Assembly (NCBI GenBank): GCA_963815045.1
Contig: CAWFET010000002.1
Span: 496,001-560,000, forward strand
Reading direction: 5' to 3'
Origin: DASUPK01 sp963815045
Lineage (GTDB): Bacteria > Actinomycetota > Thermoleophilia > Solirubrobacterales > 70-9
DNA length: 64,000 nt
Shown here in pieces: positions 22,937 to 31,477 of the stretch. Below the pieces are notes generated by a model that saw only the letters and a list, made by a program, of their open reading frames with translations, was not told the DNA's origin and made no database searches. The translations under genes and the position numbers were made by a program. Numbering within the stretch: the first letter of the stretch is position 1; every line of letters starts with the position of its first letter.

Positions 22937-24318
22937 CATTGGTCGACGAGGGCCTCGCCGGGCGCGTCCTGGAGCGGGCGCTCTCGCGGGGCGGCGACTT
23001 CGCCGAGCTCTTCTGCGAGGACCGCCGGGGATTCACCCTCTCCATAGACGAGTCCCGGGTGGAGCGGCCGCAGTCCGGCAGCGAGCGGGGAGCCGGCATC
23101 CGCGTCGTCGAGGGCGAGGTGACGCGCTTTGCCCACGTTGACGGGCTGGCGGAGGAGGACCTGATGCGCGCCGCGGACGGGCTTGCCTCGGCGCTCGACG
23201 GCGACGCGACGGACCCGCTGGCGCTGAAGGCTGCCGCTCCACCGAAGCTCCAGGAGATCGAGGTCGACCCGGCGGGCGTCCCGGCCGATCGCAAGGCGGA
23301 GGTGCTGAGGGAGCTCGACGAGCGGGCGCGCTCGGCCGGGTCCGAGGTCGCGCAGGCCTCGGCGAGCTACAGCGAGGGCCGCCGGCAGGTCGCGGTCTTC
23401 AACTCGGAGGGTCTCGAGGCGAGCGACGACCGCACCCGGGTACGGCTCGGGGTCCAGGTGGTGGCGCGGAAGAACGGAACGGTCGAGACCGGCTTCGAGA
23501 CGCTCGGCGAGCACCGCGGCTTCGAACTCCTCCAGGGCGATCCGGCGCGCATCGCCGACGAGGCGGCGAAGAAGGCGCTGACGCTGCTCGGAGCCGGCCC
23601 CGCCCCCGCCGGCGAGATGACCGTCGTCGTCGGCGGAGGATTCGGCGGCGTGCTCTTCCACGAGATGACGGGGCACGGACTCGAGGCCGACGCGGTGCAA
23701 AAGGGCGCCAGCGTCTATGCCGGGAAGCTCGGCGAGAAGGTCGCGGAGCCGCTGCTCACCGCCTATGACGACGGCGTCATGCCGCATGAGTGGGGGACCG
23801 GCGCGATCGATGACGAGGGCACGCCCTGCCGGCGGACCGCCGTGATCGAGGAGGGAAGGATCACCTCGTACCTCTACGACCGGCTGCGGGCCCGCCGAGA
23901 TGGCGTCGCCTCCACCGGCAACGGACGCCGCGCAAGCTTCCGGGACCTGCCGATCCCCCGCATGACCAACACCTACATCGAGCCCGGCGACGCGGAGCCG
24001 AAGGAGCTGATCTCGGAGGTCGAGAAGGGCTTCTATGCGGTCTCCTTCGGGGGCGGCCAGGTCGAGCCCGCGACCGGCGACTTCGTCTTCGGCGTCTCAG
24101 AGGGCTATCTGATCGAGGGGGGCAGGGTGACCAAGCCCTGCCGGGGGGCGACCCTGATCGGGAATTGCCTCCAGGCGCTCACGCGGATCGACGCCGTCGG
24201 CAACGACTTCGAGATGAAGACGGGCTTCTGCGGAAAGGCCGGGCAGACGGCGCCGGTCGGCACCGGCCAGGGGCATGTCCGGATCAGGGGGATGACGGTC
24301 GGCGGGACCGCCGTATGA
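22933..24318 (+). CDS. tldD: Metalloprotease TldD
   Basis: A 461-residue TldD/PmbA family protein. The zinc motif HEMTGH, in GGVLFHEMTGHGLEAD, is intact, which marks TldD rather than the inactive TldE partner; YDDGVMPHEWGTGAIDDEGT and STGNGRRASFRDLPIPRMTN follow. By family TldD pairs with TldE to clip unfolded or leader peptides, as in microcin B17 maturation. It is preceded by a coupled small basic gene and followed directly by tldE. Confidence 0.93.
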   Translation: MTLVDEGLAGRVLERALSRGGDFAELFCEDRRGFTLSIDESRVERPQSGSERGAGIRVVEGEVTRFAHVDGLAEEDLMRAADGLASALDGDATDPLALKAAAPPKLQEIEVDPAGVPADRKAEVLRELDERARSAGSEVAQASASYSEGRRQVAVFNSEGLEASDDRTRVRLGVQVVARKNGTVETGFETLGEHRGFELLQGDPARIADEAAKKALTLLGAGPAPAGEMTVVVGGGFGGVLFHEMTGHGLEADAVQKGASVYAGKLGEKVAEPLLTAYDDGVMPHEWGTGAIDDEGTPCRRTAVIEEGRITSYLYDRLRARRDGVASTGNGRRASFRDLPIPRMTNTYIEPGDAEPKELISEVEKGFYAVSFGGGQVEPATGDFVFGVSEGYLIEGGRVTKPCRGATLIGNCLQALTRIDAVGNDFEMKTGFCGKAGQTAPVGTGQGHVRIRGMTVGGTAV

Positions 24319-24336
24319 GCGACAGCTCGGTCGAGC

Positions 24337-25683
24337 TTGGAGGACGCGGCGCGCCGCGCCGTCGAGGCGGCCACCTCCGCTGGGGCGACCGACGCCGAGG
24401 CATGGAGCGAGGGCTCGCGGAGCCGCGAGGTGCGCGTCCACGCCGGCGAGGTTGAGAGCCTCACCGAGGCGAGCGGCCGTGGCGTCGGGATTCGCGCCTG
24501 GATCGGGACCCGCACCGGCTACGCCTACGGGACCGACCTGTCCGAATCGGGCCTTGCCGAGCTGGCGGAGGCCGCGGTGGTCGCGGCGCGGGTCGCCGAT
24601 GAGGACGAGAACTCGGCCGCGCCCGAGCCGTCCGGCGAGCCTCCCGAGATCGAGGGGCTGCGCGATCCGGCGGTCGCCGGCACCGGGACCGCCGAGGTGA
24701 TCGATCTGGCAAAGCGAATCGAGCGGGTCGCGCTGGATCGCGACGAGCGGGTCACCGGCGTCGAGGAGGTCGTCTACGTGGACGAGGACGGCGACGCCGC
24801 GATCGCCACCTCGCGCGGCGTCTCGGGCAGCTTCGGCTCCTCGGTCGCCTACTCGTTCCTGCAGGCGATGGCGACGCAGGACTCGGAGGTCCAGACGGGT
24901 CTCGGCTTCGGCGTCGGCCGCTCGCCCAGATCGCTCGATGCCGAGGAGATCGGGAGCGAGGCGGGCGACGAGGCGGCCTCGATGCTCGGCGCGACCAAGC
25001 CGGAGTCCCGCACCTGCCCCGTGGTGCTCTCGGAGCGGGTCACCGCCAGCTTCGCCGGATTCATCGGCGGAGCGCTCTGCGCGGACGAGGTGCAGCGCGG
25101 CCGCTCTCCCTTCGCCGACCGGCTCGGCGACGAGGTCGCCTCCGCCGCCTACGTGCTGGCGGACGACGGGATCGATCCGGGCGGGCTCGCCACCGCGCCG
25201 TTCGACGGCGAGGGGACCCCGCGCGAGCGGACGCCGTTGATCGCCGACGGCAAGCTGCTCGCCTATCTGCACGACTCCTACACGGCCCGCCGCGGCGACG
25301 CGCGGTCGACGGGCAATGCCGCCCGCGCGTCGTATCGCTCGCCGCCGTCGGTGAGCCCATCCAACCTGGTGCTCGAGCCGGGCGAACTGACTCTGGAGCA
25401 ACTTCTCGACCGGGCCGGCGATGGCGTCTACATCACCGAGGTCGCGGGCCTCCACTCGGGCGTGAACCCGGTCACCGGCCGCTACTCGGTCGGTGCTTCG
25501 GGCCGGGCGATCAGCGGTGGCGAGCTCGCCGAGCCGCTCCGCGAGTTCACCATCGCCGGCGACCTGCTGGGCACGTTGGCCTCCATTCAGGCGGTCGGCT
25601 CGGAGACCCGCTGGGTCCCGTTCGGCGGCTCGGTCAAGACCGCCCCGATGCTGGTCGGCGAGATGGCAATCGGCGGGGCCTGA
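24337..25683 (+). CDS. pmbA: TldE/PmbA subunit of the TldD/TldE protease
   Basis: A 448-residue homologue of TldD lacking HExxxH, with the family's late blocks GEGTPRERTPLIADGKLLAY and DSYTARRGDARSTGNAAR, and a C-terminus matching PmbA (GSETRWVPFGGSVKTAPMLV). It forms a heterodimer with TldD. The only in-frame start after the tldD stop is TTG at 24337, giving MEDAARRAVEAATSAG, so the start is secure despite being weak. Repeat A begins just past the stop. Confidence 0.93.
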   Translation: MEDAARRAVEAATSAGATDAEAWSEGSRSREVRVHAGEVESLTEASGRGVGIRAWIGTRTGYAYGTDLSESGLAELAEAAVVAARVADEDENSAAPEPSGEPPEIEGLRDPAVAGTGTAEVIDLAKRIERVALDRDERVTGVEEVVYVDEDGDAAIATSRGVSGSFGSSVAYSFLQAMATQDSEVQTGLGFGVGRSPRSLDAEEIGSEAGDEAASMLGATKPESRTCPVVLSERVTASFAGFIGGALCADEVQRGRSPFADRLGDEVASAAYVLADDGIDPGGLATAPFDGEGTPRERTPLIADGKLLAYLHDSYTARRGDARSTGNAARASYRSPPSVSPSNLVLEPGELTLEQLLDRAGDGVYITEVAGLHSGVNPVTGRYSVGASGRAISGGELAEPLREFTIAGDLLGTLASIQAVGSETRWVPFGGSVKTAPMLVGEMAIGGA

Positions 25684-25779
25684 GCGGCCACCAGGCCACT
25701 CCATCTTGGAGCCAAGGGCGAAGCCCTGAGCGACTCATGAGGGGTGGCCGCCCGCGGCCGCGACCTGATGGCGAAGCCG
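25684..25779 (+). repeat. Dispersed structured repeat A, copy 2
   Basis: A 96-nt element aligning with 12453-12546 (opposite strand) in eight shared blocks, from GCGGCCACCAGGCC to ATGGCGAAGCCG. It starts right after the tldE stop and supplies the last 14 or so codons of the convergent GST-like gene on the other strand, an unusual contribution of a repeat to a coding end. Confidence 0.65.
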
Positions 25780-26532
25780 CTCCTCGCGAAACATGGAGAG
25801 CGCGTGCTTACCCGCGGGGTGCTCGCGAAACTCCCGAACGACCGCCGCCATCGCCACCGGCAGCTCCTCGGGCTGGGGCAGGGGCACGCCGTACTCGGGT
25901 GGCATCAGGACGGAGGCCGACAGCGCGCCGAAGGTCAGGTCGGCGGCGGTGAACCGGTCTCCGCAGAGATATCGCCGGCCGTCGCTCAACCGCTCCGCGA
26001 CGGCGTCGAAGGTCATCCGCACCTGCGCCACGGACCGGGATGCCGTATCCGGCGTGATGTCGAGGTAGCGGTCGATCACCCTCGAGACCACCGGATAGGC
26101 GAGCGGCAGGGCCCGGCGCTCCCATCTGGGGACGCCGGTACAGGCGTAGGCGATCGCGAGATCACGACGTCCGCGCATCTCGTTGTACATCCACCTTCGT
26201 CCATTCGGTCCCAGGTTCGTGTCGAAGTCGCGCTCGAGCGCTCGAACCTCCGAGGCGGCGTCCGGCTCGGCCGGGTACAGCCGCCGCTCCGGCGGCGCCT
26301 CGGCATCGGCCTCGTCGACGATCTCGGCCGAGTCGGCCAGCACCCGGTCCCCGCAGACGAGCACCGGGGCCGTCCTCCCGCCCCCGGCTCGGCGCACGGC
26401 GAGCCAGTGGACGAGCTGCAGGTGCGCCTGCTCCCGGTAGGCGATGCCCGCGCGATCGAGCGCCCAGCGAGCCTTTTCGCAGTAGTGGCTGATCGGAATC
26501 GTGATCAGGACATACGGCTCGCGCGCGGTCAT
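25735..26532 (-). CDS. Glutathione S-transferase-like protein
   Basis: A 265-residue protein with a thioredoxin-like N-terminus (LITIPISHYCEKARWALDRA, where SHYCEKAR matches the active-site turn of GST/glutaredoxin-like domains) and a helical C-terminal domain (YLCGDRFTAADLTFGAL). Many actinobacteria use mycothiol, so the thiol substrate is uncertain. The last codons lie in repeat A. It is convergent with tldE and divergent from the HU gene. Confidence 0.8.
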   Translation of the reverse strand: MTAREPYVLITIPISHYCEKARWALDRAGIAYREQAHLQLVHWLAVRRAGGGRTAPVLVCGDRVLADSAEIVDEADAEAPPERRLYPAEPDAASEVRALERDFDTNLGPNGRRWMYNEMRGRRDLAIAYACTGVPRWERRALPLAYPVVSRVIDRYLDITPDTASRSVAQVRMTFDAVAERLSDGRRYLCGDRFTAADLTFGALSASVLMPPEYGVPLPQPEELPVAMAAVVREFREHPAGKHALSMFREERLRHQVAAAGGHPS

Positions 26533-26581
26533 CTCGACAGGATCATCCTCGAATGCCCTGTTTGGCCTCAGCGGCCGCTGT

Positions 26582-26587
26582 TAGGCT
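26582..26587 (+). promoter_or_regulatory. -10 element of the HU gene
   Basis: TAGGCT lies 33 nt before the HU start codon, with an AGGAGG ribosome site in the short 5' leader. It is one of the few clearly leadered promoters in the window. TTTGGC at 26561 is a possible -35. Confidence 0.45.
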
Positions 26588-26620
26588 CGCCGCGAACTCC
26601 AATCACCAGGAGGCGATGAC

Positions 26621-26902
26621 GTGACCAAGGCAGAGTTCCTCGACGTGCTCGCAGGCGACAGCAGGATCGGCAACAAGAAGGAGGCGGGCCAGGCCGTCGA
26701 CGCTGTCCTGGACGCCATCACCAGCGTCCTCCAGGGCGGGGGTGAGGTGAACTTCACCGGCTTCGGCAAGTTCGCCGTCGCCGAGCGTGGCCCGCGTCAG
26801 GGTGTGAACCCGCGCACCGGAGAGCGGATCTTCATTCCCGGCGGCAAGGTGCCGCGCTTCTCCGCTGGGTCCGGACTGAAGAAGAAGGTCAAGGGCGGCT
26901 AG
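26621..26902 (+). CDS. hup: Histone-like DNA-binding protein HU
   Basis: A 93-residue nucleoid protein that bends DNA. It has the N-terminal helices (MTKAEFLDVLAG), then GGGEVNFTGFGKFAVAERG and the DNA-binding arm motif GVNPRTGERIFIPGGKVPRF, ending in LKKKVKGG. There is no Lys/Ala-rich tail as in mycobacterial HupB. A GTG start with AGGAGG seven nt upstream. The pyrF gene begins 34 nt downstream on the same strand. Confidence 0.93.
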   Translation: MTKAEFLDVLAGDSRIGNKKEAGQAVDAVLDAITSVLQGGGEVNFTGFGKFAVAERGPRQGVNPRTGERIFIPGGKVPRFSAGSGLKKKVKGG

Positions 26903-26936
26903 CCCGGCCCCCTTCGCGGACAGGCTCGCGGCGCTC

Positions 26937-27785
26937 GTGGAGGAGCGCCGCAGCCAGGTGTGCCTGGGGCTGGACCCCGACCCGTCAGCGTTCTCTCCCG
27001 ACGACGCCCCTGGCGCGTCGCTCACGGATGTCGCCGATCGGGCGGCGGCGGCGGTCTACGAGCACTGCCTCGGGCTGATCGAGGCAGCCGGCCCGGCCTG
27101 CGTCGCGGTGAAGCCGCAGCTCGCCTGCTTCGAACGGCTGGGGGCGCCCGGCTGGCGTGCCCTCGATCAGGTATGCAGGGCCGCCCAGCGAGCCGGGCTG
27201 CTGGTGGTGGCCGACGGCAAGCGAGGCGACGTCCCGTTCACCGCGAAGGCCTACGGCCAGGCACTGGTGGGCGAGACGGAGACGCCCTGGGGTCCCGTCC
27301 CCGGGCTCGGCGCTGACGCGTTCACCGCCAATCCCCTGCTCGGCGAGGACGAGATCGAGGTCCTGGTGGAGGCCGCCTCCGAGGCGGGCGCCGGGATCTT
27401 CCTCCTGGTGCGGACGTCCAACCCCGGGGCGGCGCGGCTGCAGGACGCCCAACTGGGGGACCGTCCCCTGCACGAGGAGCTGGCGGCCTTGGTCAACGAG
27501 AGCGCACCGAAGCTCGCCGGATCCTCCGGCCTCTCGGGCGCCGGCGCCGTGGTCGGCGCCACGGCGCCGCAGCACCTCGGCCGCCTGCGCGAGCTGATGC
27601 CCGACTCCGTCTTCCTGGTCCCGGGGATCGGGGCGCAGGGAGGCAGGCCCGAGGACCTGGGTCCGGCGCTTGCCTCCGGCAGGCCCGCCTCGGTGCTGGT
27701 GGCGGCGGCGCGGAGCATCGCGGGGGCCGACGATCCGGCGGCTGCGGCGGAGGAGCTGCGGCAGGCGGTCTGGAGTCTCGTCTAG
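26937..27785 (+). CDS. pyrF: Orotidine-5'-phosphate decarboxylase, type 2
   Basis: A 282-residue TIM-barrel enzyme that makes UMP. QVCLGLDPDP is strand 1, VAVKPQLACFERLG strand 2, and ADGKRGDVPFTAKAYGQAL holds the catalytic Lys-Asp pattern of the longer PyrF2 subgroup, followed by NPLLGEDEIEVL and GIFLLVRTSNPGA. The family's usual N-terminal FADRLAALV is encoded just upstream of the GTG at 26937 without an ATG, GTG or TTG in front of it, so the protein may be slightly longer if a non-standard start is used. Confidence 0.92.
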   Translation: MEERRSQVCLGLDPDPSAFSPDDAPGASLTDVADRAAAAVYEHCLGLIEAAGPACVAVKPQLACFERLGAPGWRALDQVCRAAQRAGLLVVADGKRGDVPFTAKAYGQALVGETETPWGPVPGLGADAFTANPLLGEDEIEVLVEAASEAGAGIFLLVRTSNPGAARLQDAQLGDRPLHEELAALVNESAPKLAGSSGLSGAGAVVGATAPQHLGRLRELMPDSVFLVPGIGAQGGRPEDLGPALASGRPASVLVAAARSIAGADDPAAAAEELRQAVWSLV

Positions 27786-27815
27786 GTAGTCGGCAGTACC
27801 CTGTCGATCCCTCGA

Positions 27816-28136
27816 ATGCCGGACTACAAGCCGAATCAATTCGTCCGCGTGTTCGCCGTGCTGGCCCTGATCGCCGCCGTCGTCCTGGTGGTCGCCGTCG
27901 TGGCGACTTCCGGTGGCGGGGGAGGAGGCGGGGGCAAGAACGGCGGCTCGCAGAAGACCCACGTCAGCAAGGAAGGGCGCCGGGCGATCCGCAAGGGCGT
28001 CTGGATCGTCCACGCGGGCGACACGCTCGGCGCCATCTCGATCAAGACCGGCATCGATGAGACGCAGCTCCAGGCACTAAACCCAAATCTCGATCCGCAG
28101 ACCCTGCTCGAGGGCCAGCGGATAGCGTTGCGCTGA
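27816..28136 (+). CDS. Membrane-anchored LysM protein
   Basis: A 106-residue protein: a short cytoplasmic start, one membrane helix (VFAVLALIAAVVLVVAVVA), a Gly-rich linker and a C-terminal LysM domain (VHAGDTLGAISIKTGI, then LNPNLDPQTLLEGQ) that binds peptidoglycan. Two nt separate its stop from the GTG of the carboxypeptidase gene, suggesting joint expression. TACCCT lies 13 nt before the ATG. Confidence 0.85.
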   Translation: MPDYKPNQFVRVFAVLALIAAVVLVVAVVATSGGGGGGGGKNGGSQKTHVSKEGRRAIRKGVWIVHAGDTLGAISIKTGIDETQLQALNPNLDPQTLLEGQRIALR

Positions 28137-28138
28137 CG

Positions 28139-29506
28139 GTGCTCGGGATCTCCGGCAGGCGGGGCGGTTCGTCTGTGCGCGCGTGCATCGCGCTGCTCCT
28201 CGCGATCCTGCTGATCGCCCCCGCGTCATCCGCTGTCGCGTCGAGCGCGCCGAAGCTCGACGCGAAGGCCTGGATCCTGATCGACCCGCGCGATGACGCG
28301 GTCCTGGCGAGCAAGGCGCCGAACAAGCACCTGCCGATCGCCAGCACCACCAAGCTGATGACTGCGTACCTGGCGCTGAAGAACCTGAAGCCGAGCCAGA
28401 TGGTCAAGGTGCCGGTGTACCACCCGAGCGCCTCGGCGGAGGTCGAGCTCGGCCTGCGGCCCGGAGAGAGGATTCGGGTGCGCGACCTGCTCTACGGCCT
28501 GCTCCTGCCGAGCGCCTCGGACGCCGCCGAGACGCTGGCGGTCGCCGTGTCCGGGTCCGTCCCCGCCTTCGTCAATCGGATGAACGAAGCGGCCCAGCGG
28601 CTCGGGCTGACGGACACCAGCTACGCCAATCCGATCGGGCTCGACGACCCCGACAACTACTCGAGCGCGCACGACCTGGTCACGCTCGCCTCGATCCTGC
28701 TCCGCGACAAGCTGTTCGCTCGGATCGTCAACACCCCCGCCGCGACGCTGCAAAGCGGCGATCACCCGCGGACAGTGACGAGCCGGGACACGCTGCTCAA
28801 CTCCTACCCGTGGATCAACGGGGTGAAGACGGGGCACACCCTGGGCGCCGGGTACGTCCTGGTCGGCTCCGGCACCCAGGACTCGACCACCCTGATCTCG
28901 GCCGTGCTCGGCACTCCGAGTGAGGCATCCCGCGACGCCGACACGCTGGACCTCCTCCAGTACGGCTTCTCGCTCTACCACTCGGTGCAGCCGGTCAACC
29001 GCGGTGAGCAGCTCGCCGATCCGAAGCTCGACTACCGCAGCGACCACCTCGAGCTGGTCGCCCAGCGGGCGCTACCCATCAAGGTGCGCCAGGGACAACA
29101 CGTGACCACCCGCGTCAGCGCGCCGGACGAGATCAGCGGAGCGGTGAAGCAGGGCCAGGTGCTCGGGCACGTCACGGTGAGCGTCGACGGCAAGCCCGCC
29201 GCCGGCAGCCCCCTGGTCGCCGCGCACGCCGTCGGGGCGGCCACGACCTTCGACAAGGTCACCTCGGCCATCAAGAATCCGATCGTTCTGCTTGTGGTGG
29301 GGGCGATCGTGATACTTCTAGGTGTGCTGCTGATGAGACGACGGCGCGGGGCGAGCGAGCCGAAGGTGGCAGCGCCCCCGCCTCGCGGAAACGGCAGCCG
29401 GCGTCAGGCTCCGAGACAGAGAACCCCGGAAGAGAGGCGCAAGATGCACGAGGAGAGAATGGCCAGGAGGCGCCAGAGGTCGAAGCGGGACGGAGGCACC
29501 GGATGA
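28139..29506 (+). CDS. D-alanyl-D-alanine carboxypeptidase (DacF-type, membrane-anchored)
   Basis: A 455-residue penicillin-binding protein 5-type enzyme. It has a signal peptide, SxxK in ASTTKLMTAYLALK, the second serine motif in LLLPSASDAAETLA, and KTG in WINGVKTGHTLGAGYVL. A C-terminal beta domain, one membrane helix (PIVLLVVGAIVILLGVLL) and a basic cytoplasmic tail follow. It trims the terminal D-alanine of peptidoglycan stems. GTG start; its stop overlaps the next ATG (ATGA). Confidence 0.92.
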   Translation: MLGISGRRGGSSVRACIALLLAILLIAPASSAVASSAPKLDAKAWILIDPRDDAVLASKAPNKHLPIASTTKLMTAYLALKNLKPSQMVKVPVYHPSASAEVELGLRPGERIRVRDLLYGLLLPSASDAAETLAVAVSGSVPAFVNRMNEAAQRLGLTDTSYANPIGLDDPDNYSSAHDLVTLASILLRDKLFARIVNTPAATLQSGDHPRTVTSRDTLLNSYPWINGVKTGHTLGAGYVLVGSGTQDSTTLISAVLGTPSEASRDADTLDLLQYGFSLYHSVQPVNRGEQLADPKLDYRSDHLELVAQRALPIKVRQGQHVTTRVSAPDEISGAVKQGQVLGHVTVSVDGKPAAGSPLVAAHAVGAATTFDKVTSAIKNPIVLLVVGAIVILLGVLLMRRRRGASEPKVAAPPPRGNGSRRQAPRQRTPEERRKMHEERMARRRQRSKRDGGTG

Positions 29507-30462
29507 TCCTCACGGTCACCCTGAACGCGGCGATCGACCGCACCGTTGCGGTCCCAAGCTTCCGGCAGGGCCACCGCCATCGCGCGGTCGAGGCGAGCAC
29601 CGTCGCCGGCGGCAAGGGCGTCAACGTCGCCCGTGCGCTGAAGCTTCTCGATCGGCCCGTGATCGCCACCGGGCTCGCCGGTGGGCCCACCGGCGCCCGG
29701 CTCATGGAACGCCTCGCCGAGGAGTCCATCCTCACCGACTTCACCTGGATCGCCGGCGAGTCCCGCACGAACCTCGCCGTGGTCGACCCGACCTCGGGCG
29801 AGCAGACTGAGATCAACGAGCGCGGGCCGGACGTCAGCCCCGAGGAGCTCGAGCGGTTCCTCGAGAAGCTGCTCTATCTCGCGCGCGGCGCCCGCATCTG
29901 TGCGATCGCCGGCAGCCTGCCGCCGTCGGTCCCCCCAGCCTTCTCCGCCCGCATCGTCGAGGAGCTCAAGGCGATCGGCGTCGAGACCATCGTCGACACC
30001 GAGGGCGAGCCGCTGCTCGCCTCGCTGCGCGCGGGCCCCGCGGCGGTGACCCCCAACGCCCGCGAGGCCGAGGGCGCGGTCGGCCACGAGTTCAACGACC
30101 GCGAGGATGCGCTCCTCGGGCTCGCCAGCCTGGTCGAGCTGGGCGCCGGCGACGCGGTGATCACGCGGCCGGAGGGCTGCGTCGCATCACTGCTCGGCTC
30201 GGACGACCAGCGGCACGCCTACGAGGTGACCGCTCCGTCGGTGGAGCCGGTGGCCACGGTCGGCTCGGGTGACGCCTTCCTCGCGGGCTTCGTCGCGGCG
30301 CGTTACGACGGCCGAACGCCGGAGGAGTGCCTGCGCTTCGCGGTCGCCTGCGGCGCCGAGTCGACCCAGCATTTCGGCGCGGGGAGCATCGACCCGGCCG
30401 AGGTCGAGCGCCTGCTGCCGGGCGTCGAGGCGCGCGAGCTCGAAGCGCCGGCGACGGTCTAG
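29503..30462 (+). CDS. PfkB-family sugar kinase (1-phosphofructokinase-like)
   Basis: A 319-residue ribokinase-fold enzyme. VTLNAAIDRTVAVPSFRQG and VAGGKGVNVARALKLL are the typical LacC/FruK/PfkB N-terminal signatures, and VATVGSGDAFLAGFVAARYDG carries the catalytic Asp in GSGD. It probably phosphorylates fructose-1-phosphate, fructose-6-phosphate or tagatose-6-phosphate. No PTS genes are nearby to decide. It is coupled to the carboxypeptidase by ATGA and overlaps the convergent DUF6159-like gene by 4 nt. Confidence 0.88.
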   Translation: MILTVTLNAAIDRTVAVPSFRQGHRHRAVEASTVAGGKGVNVARALKLLDRPVIATGLAGGPTGARLMERLAEESILTDFTWIAGESRTNLAVVDPTSGEQTEINERGPDVSPEELERFLEKLLYLARGARICAIAGSLPPSVPPAFSARIVEELKAIGVETIVDTEGEPLLASLRAGPAAVTPNAREAEGAVGHEFNDREDALLGLASLVELGAGDAVITRPEGCVASLLGSDDQRHAYEVTAPSVEPVATVGSGDAFLAGFVAARYDGRTPEECLRFAVACGAESTQHFGAGSIDPAEVERLLPGVEARELEAPATV

Positions 30463-31298
30463 CGGCTCCGCCGCCCGATCGGCGGGTTCGCCAGGTCCCG
30501 CTCGTCGAACTGGCGGACGGTGCCCTCGGTGGCGTACTCGTAGAGGCAGAGGCTGAACACCTGCTGCACCGCCGCCGAGATCGCCATCACCGCGAAGAGG
30601 AGCAGGCCGCCGACGGCGACCAGCGCGGCGCCCATGGTCGCGGAGCCGCCGCCGATGACGGCGAAGCCGATTCCCAGGAGCAGGGCCGCGGGGATCGCGA
30701 TCAGGACCGTCCAGGCCGAGATCGTGATCGAGCCGCTGATGCTCTCGCCCCAGCGCTTGCGGATCACGCGCACGGATTCCTTGAGGGCGGTGACCGGTCC
30801 GGGCGTCGGCGACTGGATGGCCAGGATCGGTACGACGAACAGCGTCGCCAGGCCCCACGCCGCCCCCACCAGAGCAGCCGCGATGCGGCCGCCGCCGGGC
30901 AGGCGTGACGAGAGCTCGGCGAGCAGGGCGCCGACGCCGGCCGCGAGCAGCGACCAGAGGGCGATCTTGCCGACCCGCTTCCGGGATTCGCCGATGGCCT
31001 CGCCGAAGCTGAGGTGCCGGCCGTCGAGCGCGGCGTTCGCGGCGCTCGCCAGGGCGACGTTGAAGAAGACGCTGAGGAAGGTGGAGGGGTAGAGGGCGAT
31101 CAGGATCGCCAGGAGCACCTTGCCCTGGCCGGTGCCGTCCTCGGAGTAGCCGCCGATCAGCGTGAAGACTCCCAGCCAGATCAGCGCCGACGTCATGCTC
31201 AGCAATGCCAGGGCCACCATCGCGCGGTCCTGTCTGACCAGGCCCCAGGCGGTCTTCGTGAGCCGCCAGCTGCGCCGAATTCTCCCCTCGTGCTCCAT
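30459..31298 (-). CDS. DUF6159-like multi-pass membrane protein
   Basis: A 279-residue protein with about six membrane helices. A cytoplasmic start (IRRSWRLTKTAWGLVRQD) is followed by an MVALALLSMTSALIW helix; FNVALASAANAALDGRHLSF and AAWGLATLFVVPILAIQSPT match uncharacterised bacterial DUF6159-type proteins. The ATG at 31298 has a strong AAGGAGGAGG site; the open frame further upstream is not coding. Function unknown. It diverges from guaB3. Confidence 0.75.
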   Translation of the reverse strand: MEHEGRIRRSWRLTKTAWGLVRQDRAMVALALLSMTSALIWLGVFTLIGGYSEDGTGQGKVLLAILIALYPSTFLSVFFNVALASAANAALDGRHLSFGEAIGESRKRVGKIALWSLLAAGVGALLAELSSRLPGGGRIAAALVGAAWGLATLFVVPILAIQSPTPGPVTALKESVRVIRKRWGESISGSITISAWTVLIAIPAALLLGIGFAVIGGGSATMGAALVAVGGLLLFAVMAISAAVQQVFSLCLYEYATEGTVRQFDERDLANPPIGRRSR

Positions 31299-31369
31299 GT
31301 TCTTCCTCCTCCTTGGGAGATCAGATTCTACGGCGGCCCCGGCGCGACTGGACGAGGGTTTACCGCTGT

Positions 31370-31375
31370 TATCCT
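31370..31375 (+). promoter_or_regulatory. -10-like box of the guaB3 leader RNA
   Basis: TATCCT lies about 7-12 nt before the predicted 5' end of the structured leader. There is no clear -35. Confidence 0.4.
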
Positions 31376-31381
31376 CAGTCG

Positions 31382-31449
31382 GGCGTTGGTGTGTGACCTC
31401 CGAAACGCCGCTAGCACCGCATTTCCGGCCCCGCGACGCGGGGTTTTTT
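31382..31449 (+). ncRNA. Structured leader or small RNA upstream of guaB3
   Basis: GGCGTT (31382-31387) pairs with AACGCC (31404-31409), enclosing a nested GGT/ACC hairpin; about 20 nt later comes an intrinsic terminator. The RNA would be about 68 nt and end 28 nt before the guaB3 ATG, which has its own -10 box. No known purine aptamer core was recognised. Confidence 0.5.
31429..31449 (+). terminator. Intrinsic terminator before guaB3
   Basis: A 6-bp stem of CCCCGC and GCGGGG around a GAC loop, followed directly by six T residues. This is the clearest rho-independent terminator in the window. Confidence 0.8.
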
Positions 31450-31465
31450 CGTCCGCGAACGAACG

Positions 31466-31471
31466 TAGGGT
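31466..31471 (+). promoter_or_regulatory. -10 element of leaderless guaB3 message
   Basis: TAGGGT ends six bases before the guaB3 ATG, so transcription should start at or next to the A of the ATG. It lies after the terminator, giving guaB3 a promoter independent of the leader RNA. Confidence 0.5.
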
Positions 31472-31477
31472 GAGGCA

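Noticed and set aside
31382..31449. Purine or PRPP riboswitch before guaB3
   Set aside because: The conserved core of the known purine aptamers is not present; only generic hairpins and a terminator are seen.
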